This document shows, piece after piece, positions 44,875 to 55,034 of a DNA stretch of 64,000 bases. Origin of the DNA: Hyphomicrobiales bacterium (lineage in GTDB: Bacteria; Pseudomonadota; Alphaproteobacteria; Rhizobiales; Rhizobiaceae). The notes under the pieces were generated by a model. The model was not told the origin of the DNA. It saw only the letters and a program-made list of their open reading frames with translations, and ran no database searches. The first letter of the stretch is position 1. Each line of letters begins with the position of its first letter. The DNA is taken from assembly GCA_900469625.1 (NCBI GenBank), contig UBXV01000014.1, forward strand, positions 177,314-241,313, read 5' to 3'. A program made the position numbers and the translations under genes.

Positions 44875-45837
44875 TCAGCCCGCAGGGACTGCTTCCGACG
44901 CGACATCGGCGCAGCGCCGGATCTCCAGTTCGCACCAGCGCTCGTATCGCTTCTGGTAGCGATCGCGTATCGCCACCAGATCTTGCCTGTGGACGCCGCT
45001 GCGGCGGTAGATCCATTTGCCTTCGGCAAGACCGCGCATGACCTTGCCGGCCGGCTTGAGCTCGAACATTTTAAGGATCGCCGCGCCGCCCGTATCCCAG
45101 CCGATGCCATAGAGGTCGATACCTTCGGGAGGAAACTCCTGATATTCGAGAATGGCCGAGACCGTCGCCCAGACGAGGATGCCGTTCTGTCGCATGCGTT
45201 CGCTGCGCATGGAATCGAGCAGATAGCTCAGGTTGAGGATCGTGGCGAGATAGACCACCTTGGCCTTGCGCGCCTTCGGATGGGCCAAGAGCCCGTTGGC
45301 AAGCAGGTCGTCGAAGCCGTAGTCGCCCTGCAGGAACAGTTTGAAGTGCTTCTTTTCGAAGGCGTAGTAGTCGGTGAAGCCAAAGATGTTGTCGTCGGAA
45401 TCCTGCAGGCAGATCAGGCTGTAGGGGTCGGAGAAGAAGGCTTTCATATCCTCTTCCGGATCGATCGCGTCGCTCTGGAAGACCTCCTGCGCCTTGCGGA
45501 TCACATCATAGGCAACGGCGGTCGATGGCGGGATGCGCACCAGATAGGGCCGATCGTCCTCCTCGCTGGAGCGCAGAAGGCCGAAGGGCGCCGGTCCGTC
45601 GTCCTTGTCGTCAGGCAATTCGATGCTGCGCGCGTCGCGAAGCCTTGCGGCGAGATAGGGAATGAACGCGGTGCCGGCCACCACAGCCAGGATGCCGAGC
45701 ACGCCGAGCTTCGTCGTGGCCTCCTTCATCGTCAGGATATAGCCGACGAAGGCGAGCGAATAGAGCAGGATGAGCTCCGGATGCTTGCGCATCTGGTCCA
45801 GTCGAAGCTGAAGTCTCTGTTGCAGCTGTTCCCACAT
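44875..45837 (-). CDS. membrane-anchored uncharacterised protein with GNAT-like features
   Basis: About 320 aa from ATG 45837, preceded by GGTGGGG; a GTG at 45858 is the alternative. Two adjacent hydrophobic helices (ELILLYSLAFVGYILTM and LGVLGILAVVAGTAFIPYLAARL) precede a roughly 240-residue cytosolic domain. Its pattern resembles an acyltransferase fold: RPYLVRIPPSTAVAYDVIRKAQEVF, DDNIFGFTDYYAF, KVVYLATILNLSYLLDSMRSERM, GIDLYGIGWDTGGAAILKMFELKPAGKVM. The Gly-rich acetyl-CoA loop of GNATs is not evident. It lies between recN and ligA with gaps of about 80 bp each. I do not recognise a characterised family. Confidence 0.75.
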   Translation of the reverse strand: MWEQLQQRLQLRLDQMRKHPELILLYSLAFVGYILTMKEATTKLGVLGILAVVAGTAFIPYLAARLRDARSIELPDDKDDGPAPFGLLRSSEEDDRPYLVRIPPSTAVAYDVIRKAQEVFQSDAIDPEEDMKAFFSDPYSLICLQDSDDNIFGFTDYYAFEKKHFKLFLQGDYGFDDLLANGLLAHPKARKAKVVYLATILNLSYLLDSMRSERMRQNGILVWATVSAILEYQEFPPEGIDLYGIGWDTGGAAILKMFELKPAGKVMRGLAEGKWIYRRSGVHRQDLVAIRDRYQKRYERWCELEIRRCADVASEAVPAG

Positions 45838-45920
45838 GCCGACCCCACCTGCCCGCACACCGCTTCCATAAAGACATGGGGGCGGCAGGCCGGCAACTTG
45901 GCGAGAAGGCGTAGGCGCGC

Positions 45921-47594
45921 CTAACCGTTGCCGGACAGCAACCGGGCGGCGGCCGCCCTCGCCTCTTCGGTGATCGAGGCGCCGGCGAGCATGCGGGCGA
46001 TTTCTTCGGTGCGCGCCTTGTCGTCCATGCGGGCAACGCGGGTCGAGATCATCTCGGCCTTCTCGCTCGAAGGCCCCTTGGAGATCAGCAGATGCGTTGC
46101 GGCGCGGGCAGCAACCTGCGGCGCATGGGTAACGGAAAGCACCTGCACCGTGCCGGACAGGCGCTTCAGCCGCTGGCCGATCGCGTCAGCCACCGCACCA
46201 CCGACGCCGGTGTCGATTTCGTCGAAGACGAGCGTCGGCGCCGAGCCGCGGTCGGCAAGCGCCACTTTCAGCGCCAGGAGGAAGCGCGAAAGCTCGCCAC
46301 CCGATGCCACCTTCATGATCGGGCCCGGACGGGTGCCCGGATTGGTCTGCACATGAAACTCGACGAGATCGATGCCGTCGACGGTCGGCTGCGCCGGATC
46401 GCTCTGCACTTCCACCATGAAGCGGGCGCGCTCGAGCTTCAGCGCCGGCAGTTCGGCCATCACGGCTGCCGAAAGCGCCGAGGCAGTGTTCTGGCGCTTG
46501 GCCGACAATGACAGCGCGGCAGCGTCGAAGGCAACCCGGGCAGCACCTACCTGTGCGTCGAGCTGCTTCAGTTTCTCTTCGCCGGCATCGAGATCGGCGA
46601 GCTCGGAGATCATCCGCACGGCGAGCGCCGGAAGCTCGGTGACCGGCACGGAAAATTTGCGGCTGGCGCCGCGCAGCGCAAACAGGCGTTCCTCGACGCG
46701 CTCCAGTTCCTTCGGATCGAACTCGGTGTTGCGCAGCGCCCGCTCGACGGCCATCTGCGCGTCGGAAAGCTGGTTCAGCGCGCCATCCAGCAGCTCGACT
46801 GTTTCTTCGAGCAGGCCGGGCGCCTCGTGGCTCTTGCGTTCGAGCCGGCGCACCAGGGAGGCGATCAGCGGAACCGGCGAGCCATTGCCGTTCAGGAATT
46901 CGGAGGCTTCGTTGATGTCGCCGGCGATGCGCTCGGACTTCATCATCCGGGCGCGCTTTTCGGCAAGCTCGTCCTCTTCGCCGTCGCGGGGATTGAGCTT
47001 TTCCAGCTCCTCGACGGAGGCGCGCAGATAGTCGGCCTCGCGGGCCGCAGCCTCGACACGCTCGCGGTGCTTCTTCAGCCCGCGCTCGGCATCCTTCCAG
47101 GCGCGGAAGAGGCCTGCCACCTGCTCCGCCTCGTCGGCAGTGCCGCCGAAGGCATCGAGCAGCGTGCGGTGGGCGTCGATATCGACCAGCGCCCGGTCGT
47201 CATGCTGTCCGTGGATTTCGACCAGCGTCTGGCCGAGCTGGCGCATCAGCTGAACGCTGACCGGCTGGTCGTTGACGAAAGCCTTGGTGCGGCCATCGGC
47301 CGATTGCACCCGGCGGAAGATCAGGTCGCCATCGTCGTCGATACCGTTGTCGCGCAGCATCAGCCTTGCGCCATGCCCCATCGGCACGTCGAAGACCGCC
47401 GTCACCTGCCCCTTGTCGGAGCCGTGACGCACGAGGGAGCCGTCGCCGCGCCCGCCAAGGGCCAGCGACAGGCTGTCGAGAAGGATGGATTTTCCTGCGC
47501 CGGTCTCACCGGTCAACACGGACAGTCCGGCCTCGAACGCCAGATCGAGCCGTTCAATCAGGACGATATCGCGGATCGAGATCTGGGCGAGCAT
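45921..47594 (-). CDS. recN: DNA repair protein RecN
   Basis: A 557-aa SMC-like ATPase. Walker A in GLSVLTGETGAGKSILLDSLSLALGGRGD, a long coiled-coil middle (about 150-370: AEQVAGLFRAWKDAERGLKKHRERVEAAAREADYLRASVEELEKL), the signature VASGGELSRFLLALKVAL and Walker B LVFDEIDTGVGGAVADAIGQRLKRL, then VLSVTHAPQVAARA. It acts in double-strand-break repair, bringing ends together with RecA. It starts 20 bp after bamD, so the two are likely co-transcribed. Confidence 0.96.
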   Translation of the reverse strand: MLAQISIRDIVLIERLDLAFEAGLSVLTGETGAGKSILLDSLSLALGGRGDGSLVRHGSDKGQVTAVFDVPMGHGARLMLRDNGIDDDGDLIFRRVQSADGRTKAFVNDQPVSVQLMRQLGQTLVEIHGQHDDRALVDIDAHRTLLDAFGGTADEAEQVAGLFRAWKDAERGLKKHRERVEAAAREADYLRASVEELEKLNPRDGEEDELAEKRARMMKSERIAGDINEASEFLNGNGSPVPLIASLVRRLERKSHEAPGLLEETVELLDGALNQLSDAQMAVERALRNTEFDPKELERVEERLFALRGASRKFSVPVTELPALAVRMISELADLDAGEEKLKQLDAQVGAARVAFDAAALSLSAKRQNTASALSAAVMAELPALKLERARFMVEVQSDPAQPTVDGIDLVEFHVQTNPGTRPGPIMKVASGGELSRFLLALKVALADRGSAPTLVFDEIDTGVGGAVADAIGQRLKRLSGTVQVLSVTHAPQVAARAATHLLISKGPSSEKAEMISTRVARMDDKARTEEIARMLAGASITEEARAAAARLLSGNG

Positions 47595-47614
47595 CCGGGG
47601 TCAATTCTTCCGTG

Positions 47615-48481
47615 TCAGGCGCCGATCAGCTTCTTGCCTGCGCGCGCAATCCAGGAGCTGCCGCTTTCGCGCGGCTCCAGACCACCCGACTGCAACAGCT
47701 TGAACGAATCACTATACCATTGGCTATCAGGATAATTGTGTCCGAGCACGGCCGCTGCGGTCTGCGCTTCGGAGGTCACGCCCATGGCGTAATAGGCCTC
47801 CGTCAGGCGGGCCAGCGCCTCTTCCACCTGGTTGGTCGTCGGATACTGCTCGACGACGGTGCGGAAGCGCGAAACGGCAGCAAGATATTCCTTGCGCTCG
47901 AGATAGTAGCGGCCGACCTGCATTTCCTTGCCGGCGAGCTGGTCGCGGGCAAAGCGGATCTTCGTCTGCGCGTCCTCGACATATTGCGAGTCCGGATACT
48001 TGTCGACGACAGCCTGCATCGCCTCGATCGCCTTGAAGGCCGGCTTCTGGTCCTGCGTCACCGACGGGATCTGCTTGGTATAGGCCAGACCCTGGATGTA
48101 CTGGGCGTAGGCGGCATCTTCCGACTGCGGATAGAGATTGAGGTAGCGACCGGTGGCGTTGATCGCCTCCTGGTACTGACCGTTGCGGTAGGAGACGAAC
48201 GCGCTCATCACCAGCGCCTTGCGGGCGTATTCGGAGAACGGATGCTGCTTGTCGAGCGCCTCGAACTTGCGCGCCGCCTCGCCGGTCTTGCCGGCATTGA
48301 GGTTGGCGAGGCCCTGATTGTACAGCACTTCCGGCGGATCGGTCTCGGCCGTCAGCTTGGTGATGTCGATATCGGGATCGTTCTGGCAGGCTGTAATCAG
48401 AGCGCTGCCGGCAACAGCCGCAACGACCACGGCAAACACACGCGCTGACTTCTTCAAATCAACAGAAACTGCAAGAACCAT
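47615..48481 (-). CDS. bamD: outer-membrane assembly lipoprotein BamD
   Basis: 288 aa from ATG 48481 ([19 protein letters not shown]); upstream ATGs add non-homologous residues. The lipoprotein signal ends in the lipobox LITAC. TPR-like repeats follow: [87 protein letters not shown], then [56 protein letters not shown]. It is the essential lipoprotein of the BAM complex that folds outer-membrane proteins. Located between lpxC and recN. Confidence 0.94.
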   Translation of the reverse strand: MVLAVSVDLKKSARVFAVVVAAVAGSALITACQNDPDIDITKLTAETDPPEVLYNQGLANLNAGKTGEAARKFEALDKQHPFSEYARKALVMSAFVSYRNGQYQEAINATGRYLNLYPQSEDAAYAQYIQGLAYTKQIPSVTQDQKPAFKAIEAMQAVVDKYPDSQYVEDAQTKIRFARDQLAGKEMQVGRYYLERKEYLAAVSRFRTVVEQYPTTNQVEEALARLTEAYYAMGVTSEAQTAAAVLGHNYPDSQWYSDSFKLLQSGGLEPRESGSSWIARAGKKLIGA

Positions 48482-48608
48482 CGGATATTCCCGTTCCATT
48501 CTGCGGGCATGGACCCGCCAGACATGCGCTTTTAGAGCAAGTTGCCTCAAGACCGCAACGTCATGATCGGTGATTCATGCAAATTTGTGGCAGCCCTGAC
48601 ATGAAAAT

Positions 48609-48626
48609 GCCGGCCTTTCGGCCGGC
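48609..48626 (-). terminator. intrinsic terminator after lpxC
   Basis: GCCGGCC (48609-48615) and GGCCGGC (48620-48626) form a perfect stem with a 4-nt loop; read on the minus strand it is followed by ATTTTCAT. It lies 27 bp beyond the lpxC stop and separates lpxC from bamD. Confidence 0.8.
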
Positions 48627-48652
48627 GACTGGAGGAGAGTGTCCTTTTGTTG

Positions 48653-49606
48653 TTATGCGGACCAGGGCGCGAAGCCCGGAACTGCAACCGCAACCATGTC
48701 GCGCGCACGGGTGCGCTGGCGTGGCGTGGCAGTTTCGACGACCTCGTAGGCCGTGGGATCGCTGAGCAGAGCCTTGAGCGCATTTGCGTTCATCTTGTGG
48801 CCGCCGCGATAGGAACGGTAGCAGCCGATGAACGGCGCGCCGGCAAGCGAAAGGTCGCCAACGGCGTCGAGCGTCTTGTGGCGCACGAATTCGTCGGTGT
48901 AGCGCAGGCCCTCGACATTGACGACCGCGTTGTCGTCGGAGATCACGACCGAATTTTCCAGCGACGAACCGAGTGCGTAGCCGGCAGCCCAGAGGCGCTC
49001 GACGTCACGCATGAAGCCGAAGGTGCGGGCACGCGACAGTTCGCGCTTGAACACCGAAGGCGTCATGTCGCCCTTCCAGGCCTGGCGGCCGATCAGCGGG
49101 CAATCGAAATCGATCTCCACTTCGAAGCGCATGCCGTCATAGGGCGTGAACTCGGACCAGGAGGCGCCCGATTCGATTCGGACCGGCTTGATCACGCGGA
49201 TGTATCGGCGCTTGACGGCGAGCGCATGCACGCCCACCTGCTCGATCGCCTCGATGAAGGGTTCGGAGCTGCCGTCCATGATCGGCATTTCGGCGCCATG
49301 AACCTCGACCGTGAGGTTGTCGAGGCCGAGCGCGTAGATGGCGGCCATCACGTGCTCGATCGTCGCGATCGAGGTCGATGGCGACATGCCGAGCACAGTG
49401 CAGAGATCGGTATTGCCGACCTGGGAGGACACGGCCTTGAACTCGCTCAGGCGACCGTTGGAAAGAACGCGCTGGAAAACGATGCCCGCATCGGCTTCGG
49501 CCGGATGAAAGGTGATCTCTACCTCGGCGCCGGAATGAACTCCGGTTCCCTTGAGCGTTACCGGGCTAGCGATCGTGGTCTGAAACCCGAGCAGTTCGAT
49601 TCCCAT
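48653..49606 (-). CDS. lpxC: UDP-3-O-acyl-N-acetylglucosamine deacetylase
   Basis: 317 aa from ATG 49606 (MGIELLGFQTTIASPVTLKG); upstream codons are not homologous. Zinc ligands: His in SIATIEHVMAAIYAL and the HKTLDAVGD motif (His, Asp). Also MPIMDGSSEPFIEAIEQVG and SLENSVVISDDNAVVN. It catalyses the committed step of lipid A synthesis. The gene lies between ftsZ and bamD, as in other rhizobia, but has its own terminator and a structured leader with a 21-bp direct repeat. Confidence 0.96.
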   Translation of the reverse strand: MGIELLGFQTTIASPVTLKGTGVHSGAEVEITFHPAEADAGIVFQRVLSNGRLSEFKAVSSQVGNTDLCTVLGMSPSTSIATIEHVMAAIYALGLDNLTVEVHGAEMPIMDGSSEPFIEAIEQVGVHALAVKRRYIRVIKPVRIESGASWSEFTPYDGMRFEVEIDFDCPLIGRQAWKGDMTPSVFKRELSRARTFGFMRDVERLWAAGYALGSSLENSVVISDDNAVVNVEGLRYTDEFVRHKTLDAVGDLSLAGAPFIGCYRSYRGGHKMNANALKALLSDPTAYEVVETATPRQRTRARDMVAVAVPGFAPWSA

Positions 49607-49621
49607 TCTCGTCGTCACTTT

Positions 49622-49674
49622 CAATACTGATGGCCCATGGACCAATACTGTTGGCCCGAGGGCCCAAACATCAG
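49622..49674. promoter_or_regulatory. direct-repeat/hairpin leader upstream of lpxC
   Basis: CAATACTGATGGCCC (49622-49636) is repeated as CAATACTGTTGGCCC (49643-49657), a 21-bp period with one mismatch. CTGATG (49627-49632) also pairs with CATCAG (49669-49674) around a GGGCCC-containing core. It lies 16-68 bp upstream of the lpxC start. The rest of the 359-bp ftsZ-lpxC spacer shows only the ftsZ terminator. Confidence 0.5.
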
Positions 49675-49913
49675 GCGGATGCAGCGGCTTTCAGGGCACA
49701 AGAATTATGCCCGAGAGTTACGGCGCAAAGGCCGGAACTCTGCGTTTCGAACAGACAGCGCGTGATCGAATCGCATGCATCCCCAATTCCGATACTGAAA
49801 ATAGTAGTTCTGAGGCACCATTCCAAATCACTGTTCGTTTCGCTTTGTTACGCATTTGCGACGGCCAGAGTGGATAAGGCAAACTATTGAAAAAATGACG
49901 GAAATGCAAAAAT

Positions 49914-49933
49914 GCCCGGGCGTTAGCCCGGGC
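49914..49933 (-). terminator. intrinsic terminator after ftsZ
   Basis: GCCCGGGC (49914-49921) and GCCCGGGC (49926-49933) form a perfect 8-bp stem with a GTTA loop; minus-strand reading gives ATTTTTGC after it. It ends the ddl-ftsQ-ftsA-ftsZ unit. Confidence 0.9.
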
Positions 49934-49965
49934 ACTCGGCAAGGTGAAGGAACGGTCCTTCAAAA

Positions 49966-51735
49966 TCAGTTCGATTGACGGCGCAGGAACGCCGGGATCT
50001 CGAGCTGATCATCTTCGTGCGAGCGCGCCTGCGGTGCGGCGCGACCGTGATCGTCAAGCTGGCCGCGACGCGGCGCATAGAGGCTGGCTTCCGGCGACAG
50101 CGGACGGCGCTGCTGCGAAGCGGCCGCCGGCGCACCGGCGGTCATGTCGGCCGAAACGCTGTGGCTTTCCTTTTCGCGCAGGCCGAGCGAGCTGGTGATG
50201 CGGTTCAGCAGGCCCATCGGACCACGCTCTTCCGGCATCTGCGGTGCCGGCTGGGCACGCTGGTCCATCTCGGCCTTCACGACCGGCGGGAAGTCTTCGA
50301 CCTTGGGCATGCGAACCGGCTCTGCCTGCTGGCGGATAACCGGAGCGATCGGCTCCTGGCGCTGGACCGGCTGCGGCTGAACCTGGGCGTGAACCGGCAT
50401 TTCGACCGGACGCTGGACCGGGGCCGGCTGGCGCATGACCGGAGCGGCTTCTACCGGTGCGGCACCGGCAAAGAGCTTGCTCTGGGGGCGAAAGTCGTCG
50501 TGAGCCTGCTGCACCGGAGCGGGAGCCTGGGTGGCGGCGCGCGTCGCGATGTCGAGTTCGCGTTCCATTTCCGCTTCGCGGATCGCAAGCGCGATCTGGT
50601 CGGCCGAGCTCTGCTGCTGCACCGGCTGGGCAACCGGCTGCTGAACCGGAACGGGCTGGTGCTGGGCAACGGCCGGCTGCTGTGCCGGGATGGCTGCGGA
50701 CGGACGGATGATCGGCTTCTGTGCTGCTACCGAACGAAAGTCAGCCGAACGACCGGCCACCTCCGCGGCCGTGCGATCGATGCCGGTGGCAACGACCGAG
50801 ACGCGGATCAGGCCTTCGAGTTCTTCGTCGAACGTGGCGCCGAGGATGATGTTGGCGTCCGGATCGACTTCTTCGCGGATGCGGGTCGCAGCTTCGTCGA
50901 GTTCGAACAGCGTCAGGTCGCGACCACCGGTGATCGAGATCAGGAGGCCCTGCGCACCCTTCATCGAGGTTTCGTCGAGCAGCGGGTTGGCGATCGCCGC
51001 TTCGGCAGCGGCCATTGCGCGGCCCTCGCCCGAGGCTTCGCCGGTGCCCATCATGGCGCGGCCCATCTCGCGCATCACCGAGCGGACGTCGGCGAAGTCG
51101 AGGTTGATGAGGCCTTCCTTGACCATGAGGTCGGTGATGCAGGCAACGCCCGAATAGAGAACCTGGTCGGCCATCGCAAACGCGTCCGCAAACGTCGTGC
51201 GGTCATTGGCGATACGGAAGAGGTTCTGGTTGGGGATGACGATCAGGGTGTCGACCGACTTCTGCAGTTCGGCGATGCCCTGGTCGGCCAGGCGCATGCG
51301 GCGCTGACCTTCGAAATGGAACGGCTTGGTAACGACGCCGACCGTCAGGATGCCCTTGTTGCGGGCGGCCTGCGCGACGATCGGGGCTGCACCGGTGCCG
51401 GTGCCGCCGCCCATGCCGGCGGTGACGAAGCACATGTGGGTGCCGTGCAGGTGATCGATGATCTCGTCGATGCACTCTTCGGCGGCCGCGCGGCCGACTT
51501 CCGGCTGCGAGCCGGCGCCGAGACCTTCGGTCACAGCCACACCCATCTGGATGATCCGCTCTGCCTTGGTCATGGTCAGCGCCTGCGCGTCCGTGTTGGC
51601 AACGACGAAGTCGACGCCTTCAAGACCCGCGGTGATCATGTTGTTGACCGCATTGCCGCCGCCGCCGCCAACACCAAAGACGGTGATGCGGGGCTTCAGC
51701 TCCGTGATATCCGGCTTCTGCAAGTTGATAGTCAT
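49966..51735 (-). CDS. ftsZ: cell division GTPase FtsZ (long-linker form)
   Basis: 589 aa. The tubulin-like core holds [40 protein letters not shown] (the G-box), [23 protein letters not shown] and [24 protein letters not shown] (T7 and end of core, about residue 320). A roughly 250-residue Gln/Pro/Val-rich linker follows, typical of Rhizobiales FtsZ1, and a C-terminal peptide [15 protein letters not shown] binds FtsA and other partners. It polymerises into the Z ring at midcell. Last gene of its operon; AAGGA precedes the ATG. The length contrasts with about 380 aa in E. coli. Confidence 0.97.
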   Translation of the reverse strand: MTINLQKPDITELKPRITVFGVGGGGGNAVNNMITAGLEGVDFVVANTDAQALTMTKAERIIQMGVAVTEGLGAGSQPEVGRAAAEECIDEIIDHLHGTHMCFVTAGMGGGTGTGAAPIVAQAARNKGILTVGVVTKPFHFEGQRRMRLADQGIAELQKSVDTLIVIPNQNLFRIANDRTTFADAFAMADQVLYSGVACITDLMVKEGLINLDFADVRSVMREMGRAMMGTGEASGEGRAMAAAEAAIANPLLDETSMKGAQGLLISITGGRDLTLFELDEAATRIREEVDPDANIILGATFDEELEGLIRVSVVATGIDRTAAEVAGRSADFRSVAAQKPIIRPSAAIPAQQPAVAQHQPVPVQQPVAQPVQQQSSADQIALAIREAEMERELDIATRAATQAPAPVQQAHDDFRPQSKLFAGAAPVEAAPVMRQPAPVQRPVEMPVHAQVQPQPVQRQEPIAPVIRQQAEPVRMPKVEDFPPVVKAEMDQRAQPAPQMPEERGPMGLLNRITSSLGLREKESHSVSADMTAGAPAAASQQRRPLSPEASLYAPRRGQLDDHGRAAPQARSHEDDQLEIPAFLRRQSN

Positions 51736-51841
51736 AGTACCCGTTCCTTCTGTTTTCTGGCCGCCTTGCCGAGCCGACCAAATCCTTGAAATTCCAAAAT
51801 TGACGTCACCGGGCGCCGTCCCTGTTCGGCGCCCGCTCTAC

Positions 51842-53173
51842 TCAAAAACTCTCTTTCAGCCACTGGCCCATGCGGGCGATGCGGCCGTTGCCGTTGCCGA
51901 TCGACGAGAACATGCCGCCGTGGGTGGCATGCGTTTCGAGGTCGGCGACCTGCGGATAGATCATCAGGCCGACGGCCGTTGAGAACGCCGGTCCCTTGGC
52001 AGCCGCCGGCAGCCCGGAAACCCCGAGCGGACGGCCGATGCGAACGTTGCGTGCCAGGATCCGGCGGGCCGCTTCCGGCAGGCCGGTCAGCTGGCTGGCG
52101 CCGCCCGTCAGCACGATGCGCTTGCCGACGATCGGGCTGAAGCCCGAGCGCTGGATGCGATCGCGGATGAGTTCAAGCGTTTCCTCGATGCGGGCGCGCA
52201 CGATGCGCGAGACGAGCGCGCGCGGCACGTGGGTCGGCTGGTCGCGGTCGTCCTCGCCGATCGGCGGGACCGAGACGATGTCGCGCTCGTCGGCGCTGTT
52301 GGGCAGCGCCGAGCCGTGCACGACCTTCAGCCGCTCGGCGTCTTCGATGCGGGTCGAAAGACCGCGCGCCAGATCCGTCGTCACATGGTGGCCACCGAGG
52401 CTGACGGCGTCGGCGTGAACCAGCTTGCCTTCGGCAAAGACCGAGATCGTCGTCGTGCCGCCGCCCATGTCGATCGCGGCGCAGCCGAGTTCGACTTCAT
52501 CGTCGACGAGAGCCGCCAGACCGCTGGCATAGGGCGTCGCGACGATGCCCTCGACCGAGAGATGCGCTCGGTTGACGCAAAGTTCGAGATTCTTGAGTGC
52601 CGCCCGCTCGGCGGTCAGCACGTGCATGTCGACGCCGAGAACGTCGCCGAACATGGCAAGCGGATCGCGGATGCCGCGCTCGCCGTCAAGCGAGAAGCCG
52701 GTCGGCAGCGAATGCAGGATGGCGCGGTCGGAGCGCAGCGACTGCTGGCCTGCGGCCGACAGCACCCGCTTCAGGTCGCTGGCATCCACTTCCTGGCCGC
52801 CGAGATCGATGGTCGCGGTATAGACGTCGCTCTGCAGCCGGCCGGCGGAGATGTTGACGATCAGGCTGTCGATGGTCAGGCCCGCCATGCGCTCGGCCGC
52901 ATCGACGGCAAGCCGCACGACGCTTTCGACCGCATCGAGATCGGCGACGACGCCGTTCTTCACGCCGCGGGACTTCTGGTGGCCGATGCCGATGATTTCG
53001 ACGCTATGCGTGCGGTTGGGCAGGATCTGGCTTTCGGCGCGCGGCGTCAGCCGGCCGATCATGCACACGATCTTGGTCGAGCCGATATCCAGCACCGAGA
53101 CGACATGAGACCGCTTCGAAGAAAGCGGCTTCAGGCGCGGCAGGCCAAAGCTGGAGGAACCGAACAAACTCAT
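51842..53173 (-). CDS. ftsA: cell division protein FtsA
   Basis: A 443-aa actin-like ATPase that anchors FtsZ to the membrane. Phosphate-1 motif VSVLDIGSTKIVCMIG, the 1C domain region, phosphate-2 CAAIDMGGGTTTISVFAEGKLVHADAVSLGGHHVTTDLA, adenosine motif RIVLTGGASQLTGL, and a C-terminal amphipathic segment NGRIARMGQWLKESF that inserts into the membrane. The start overlaps the ftsQ stop (ATGA, 53170-53173). ftsZ follows 106 bp later. Confidence 0.96.
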   Translation of the reverse strand: MSLFGSSSFGLPRLKPLSSKRSHVVSVLDIGSTKIVCMIGRLTPRAESQILPNRTHSVEIIGIGHQKSRGVKNGVVADLDAVESVVRLAVDAAERMAGLTIDSLIVNISAGRLQSDVYTATIDLGGQEVDASDLKRVLSAAGQQSLRSDRAILHSLPTGFSLDGERGIRDPLAMFGDVLGVDMHVLTAERAALKNLELCVNRAHLSVEGIVATPYASGLAALVDDEVELGCAAIDMGGGTTTISVFAEGKLVHADAVSLGGHHVTTDLARGLSTRIEDAERLKVVHGSALPNSADERDIVSVPPIGEDDRDQPTHVPRALVSRIVRARIEETLELIRDRIQRSGFSPIVGKRIVLTGGASQLTGLPEAARRILARNVRIGRPLGVSGLPAAAKGPAFSTAVGLMIYPQVADLETHATHGGMFSSIGNGNGRIARMGQWLKESF

Positions 53174-54120
53174 ATCCGCCCCTCTTTCTTCTTCTCCGTC
53201 TCCTGCGCCTTCAACATCTTGTCCCTCGCCTTCAAGGCAACTTCGCGCCGGCTGACCGCACCCGGCGTCAATTGAACTGTGGTTCGATCTTCCAGCCTGA
53301 GATCGACGGCTGCGATGTCGCGCTCGAGCAGCTGGTGCTGGCTTTCCATGTCGGAGAGCACCTGCATCGCGCGGGCAACATCGTGTTCCGGCAGCTTGAC
53401 GACGATGCCGTTGTCGAGGCGCAGGTCCCAGCGGCGGCCGGCAACGCGCACGAAGGCCTTCACCCGCGAGCGGATCTCCGGCCAGCGGGAAAACTCGTCG
53501 TAGAAATCGGCGGCCGCCGTCTCGGCATCACGGCCGACGAACAGCGGAAGCGCCGCAAACTTGTTGTCGCGAAGCGGCGCGATCGCGCTGCCGCTGCGCT
53601 CGATCAGCGACAGGTCGGAACCGTGCTGCCAGATGCCGAAGGCCTTGCGCTCGGTCAGCGTCACCTCGATCGTGCTCGGATAGACCTTGCGCACCGTGAC
53701 GCCCTGCACCCAGGGCAGCTCGGCGATGAGCTTGCGCGCCTCGACGATATCGAGCGCCACCAGCGACGTCGTGCCGTCAAGGCCAAGCTGCTGCAGGATA
53801 TCGATCTCGGAGGTCTGCTCGTTGCCGGAGACGCGCACGTCCTCGATGGCAAAACCGGCTGCAGTCGTCGACGCCTGCGCGACATTCTGCGTGTGGCCGC
53901 CGAGCGACATGCCGTAAAAGCCGGTGGCGGCGAAAAACGCGATGGCAGCGATCGTGCCGGTGTGGGCCGGGAAGCGGACGCGTCCACTGCCCAGGCTCAC
54001 CAGAAACCGCACGGCCTTGCGAAGCGGGCGCGGCAGAACGCGCGCGCCATCCGCCTCGGCGGCAACGGCGCCCAGCGGATCACGAACCCTTTTGCCCCTT
54101 TTGCCCCTTACCGCAAGCAC
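53170..54120 (-). CDS. ftsQ: cell division protein FtsQ
   Basis: 316 aa from GTG 54120, chosen because GGTGGAGGA lies 6-7 nt upstream, inside the end of ddl; ATG 54141 is the alternative. A basic cytoplasmic N-terminus ([13 protein letters not shown]) precedes one membrane helix ([19 protein letters not shown]), a POTRA domain ([75 protein letters not shown]) and a beta domain. It is part of the FtsQLB divisome complex. It overlaps ddl by 13 bp and ftsA by 4 bp, so all three are coupled. Confidence 0.93.
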   Translation of the reverse strand: MLAVRGKRGKRVRDPLGAVAAEADGARVLPRPLRKAVRFLVSLGSGRVRFPAHTGTIAAIAFFAATGFYGMSLGGHTQNVAQASTTAAGFAIEDVRVSGNEQTSEIDILQQLGLDGTTSLVALDIVEARKLIAELPWVQGVTVRKVYPSTIEVTLTERKAFGIWQHGSDLSLIERSGSAIAPLRDNKFAALPLFVGRDAETAAADFYDEFSRWPEIRSRVKAFVRVAGRRWDLRLDNGIVVKLPEHDVARAMQVLSDMESQHQLLERDIAAVDLRLEDRTTVQLTPGAVSRREVALKARDKMLKAQETEKKKEGRI

Positions 54121-55034
54121 GAAGCGTCCTCCACCATCCAAGTCAGAAACTCACCAAAACCAAGGCCCGCATGCTGGGCCATTTCGGGCACCAGGGAGGT
54201 CGGGGTCATGCCGGGCTGGGTGTTGATTTCCAGCCAGATCAGTTCGCCTTCACCGGAGGTACGGTCGTCGAAGCGAAAGTCGGATCGGCTGACGCCACGG
54301 CAACCGATTGCCTGATGCGCCTTCAGAGCGAGTGTTTGAATTTTTTGGTAAATATTTGGTGAAACCTGTGCCGGAATGACGTGTTGCGAGCCACCTTTTA
54401 CGTATTTGGAATCATAATCGTAGAAGGCGTGGCCCTGCGGGATGATTTCGGTGACGCCAAGCACCCGGTCGCCCATGACGCCGCAGGTGAGCTCGCGGCC
54501 CGCGACATAGCGCTCGACCATGATTCGGTCGCCGTAGCGCCATTCGCCGGAGGTTACGACCTGGGGCGGATGCGACTGATCTTCCTTGACGATAACGACG
54601 CCGAAGCTCGAGCCTTCGCAGACCGGCTTGACGACATAGGGCGTCTTCATCGGATGCGCCGGCCCGAAAGCGTGGCGATCCATCACGAGCGCCTCGGCAA
54701 CCGGGATGCCGGAGGCGGCCGCCACATGCTTTGCCTGCGCCTTGTCCATGGCGAGCGCCGAGGCCAGCACGCCGGAATGGGTGTAGGGAATTTCCAGATA
54801 TTCGAGAATGCCCTGGATCGTGCCGTCTTCACCGAAGGGGCCATGCAGGGCGTTGAAGGCGACGTCGGGACGCAGCTCGGAAAGTACCGTAGCAACGTCG
54901 CGCGCGACATCGACGCGCGTTACGCGAAAGCCTTCCGCTTCCAGGGCATCGGCGCACGCAGCCCCGGACGACAGGCTCACCGGTCGCTCCGAAGAAAATC
55001 CGCCCATCAGGACAGCTACATGCCTGCCGTTCAT
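54108..55034 (-). CDS. ddl: D-alanine--D-alanine ligase
   Basis: A 308-aa ATP-grasp enzyme making D-Ala-D-Ala for peptidoglycan. Start ATG 55034 follows GGGGGTAGGA; homology starts at [24 protein letters not shown]. Other motifs: [66 protein letters not shown] and [22 protein letters not shown] (metal-binding Glu/Asn). The Ddl-B type length fits. First gene of the ddl-ftsQ-ftsA-ftsZ unit, separated from the rest of the dcw genes by aqpZ and an MFS gene. Confidence 0.96.
   Translation of the reverse strand: MNGRHVAVLMGGFSSERPVSLSSGAACADALEAEGFRVTRVDVARDVATVLSELRPDVAFNALHGPFGEDGTIQGILEYLEIPYTHSGVLASALAMDKAQAKHVAAASGIPVAEALVMDRHAFGPAHPMKTPYVVKPVCEGSSFGVVIVKEDQSHPPQVVTSGEWRYGDRIMVERYVAGRELTCGVMGDRVLGVTEIIPQGHAFYDYDSKYVKGGSQHVIPAQVSPNIYQKIQTLALKAHQAIGCRGVSRSDFRFDDRTSGEGELIWLEINTQPGMTPTSLVPEMAQHAGLGFGEFLTWMVEDASCLR

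Noticed and set aside
49975..51789. A 604-codon plus-strand frame opposite ftsZ
   Set aside because: Shadow of the GC-rich, repetitive ftsZ linker and core; no start signal or motif.
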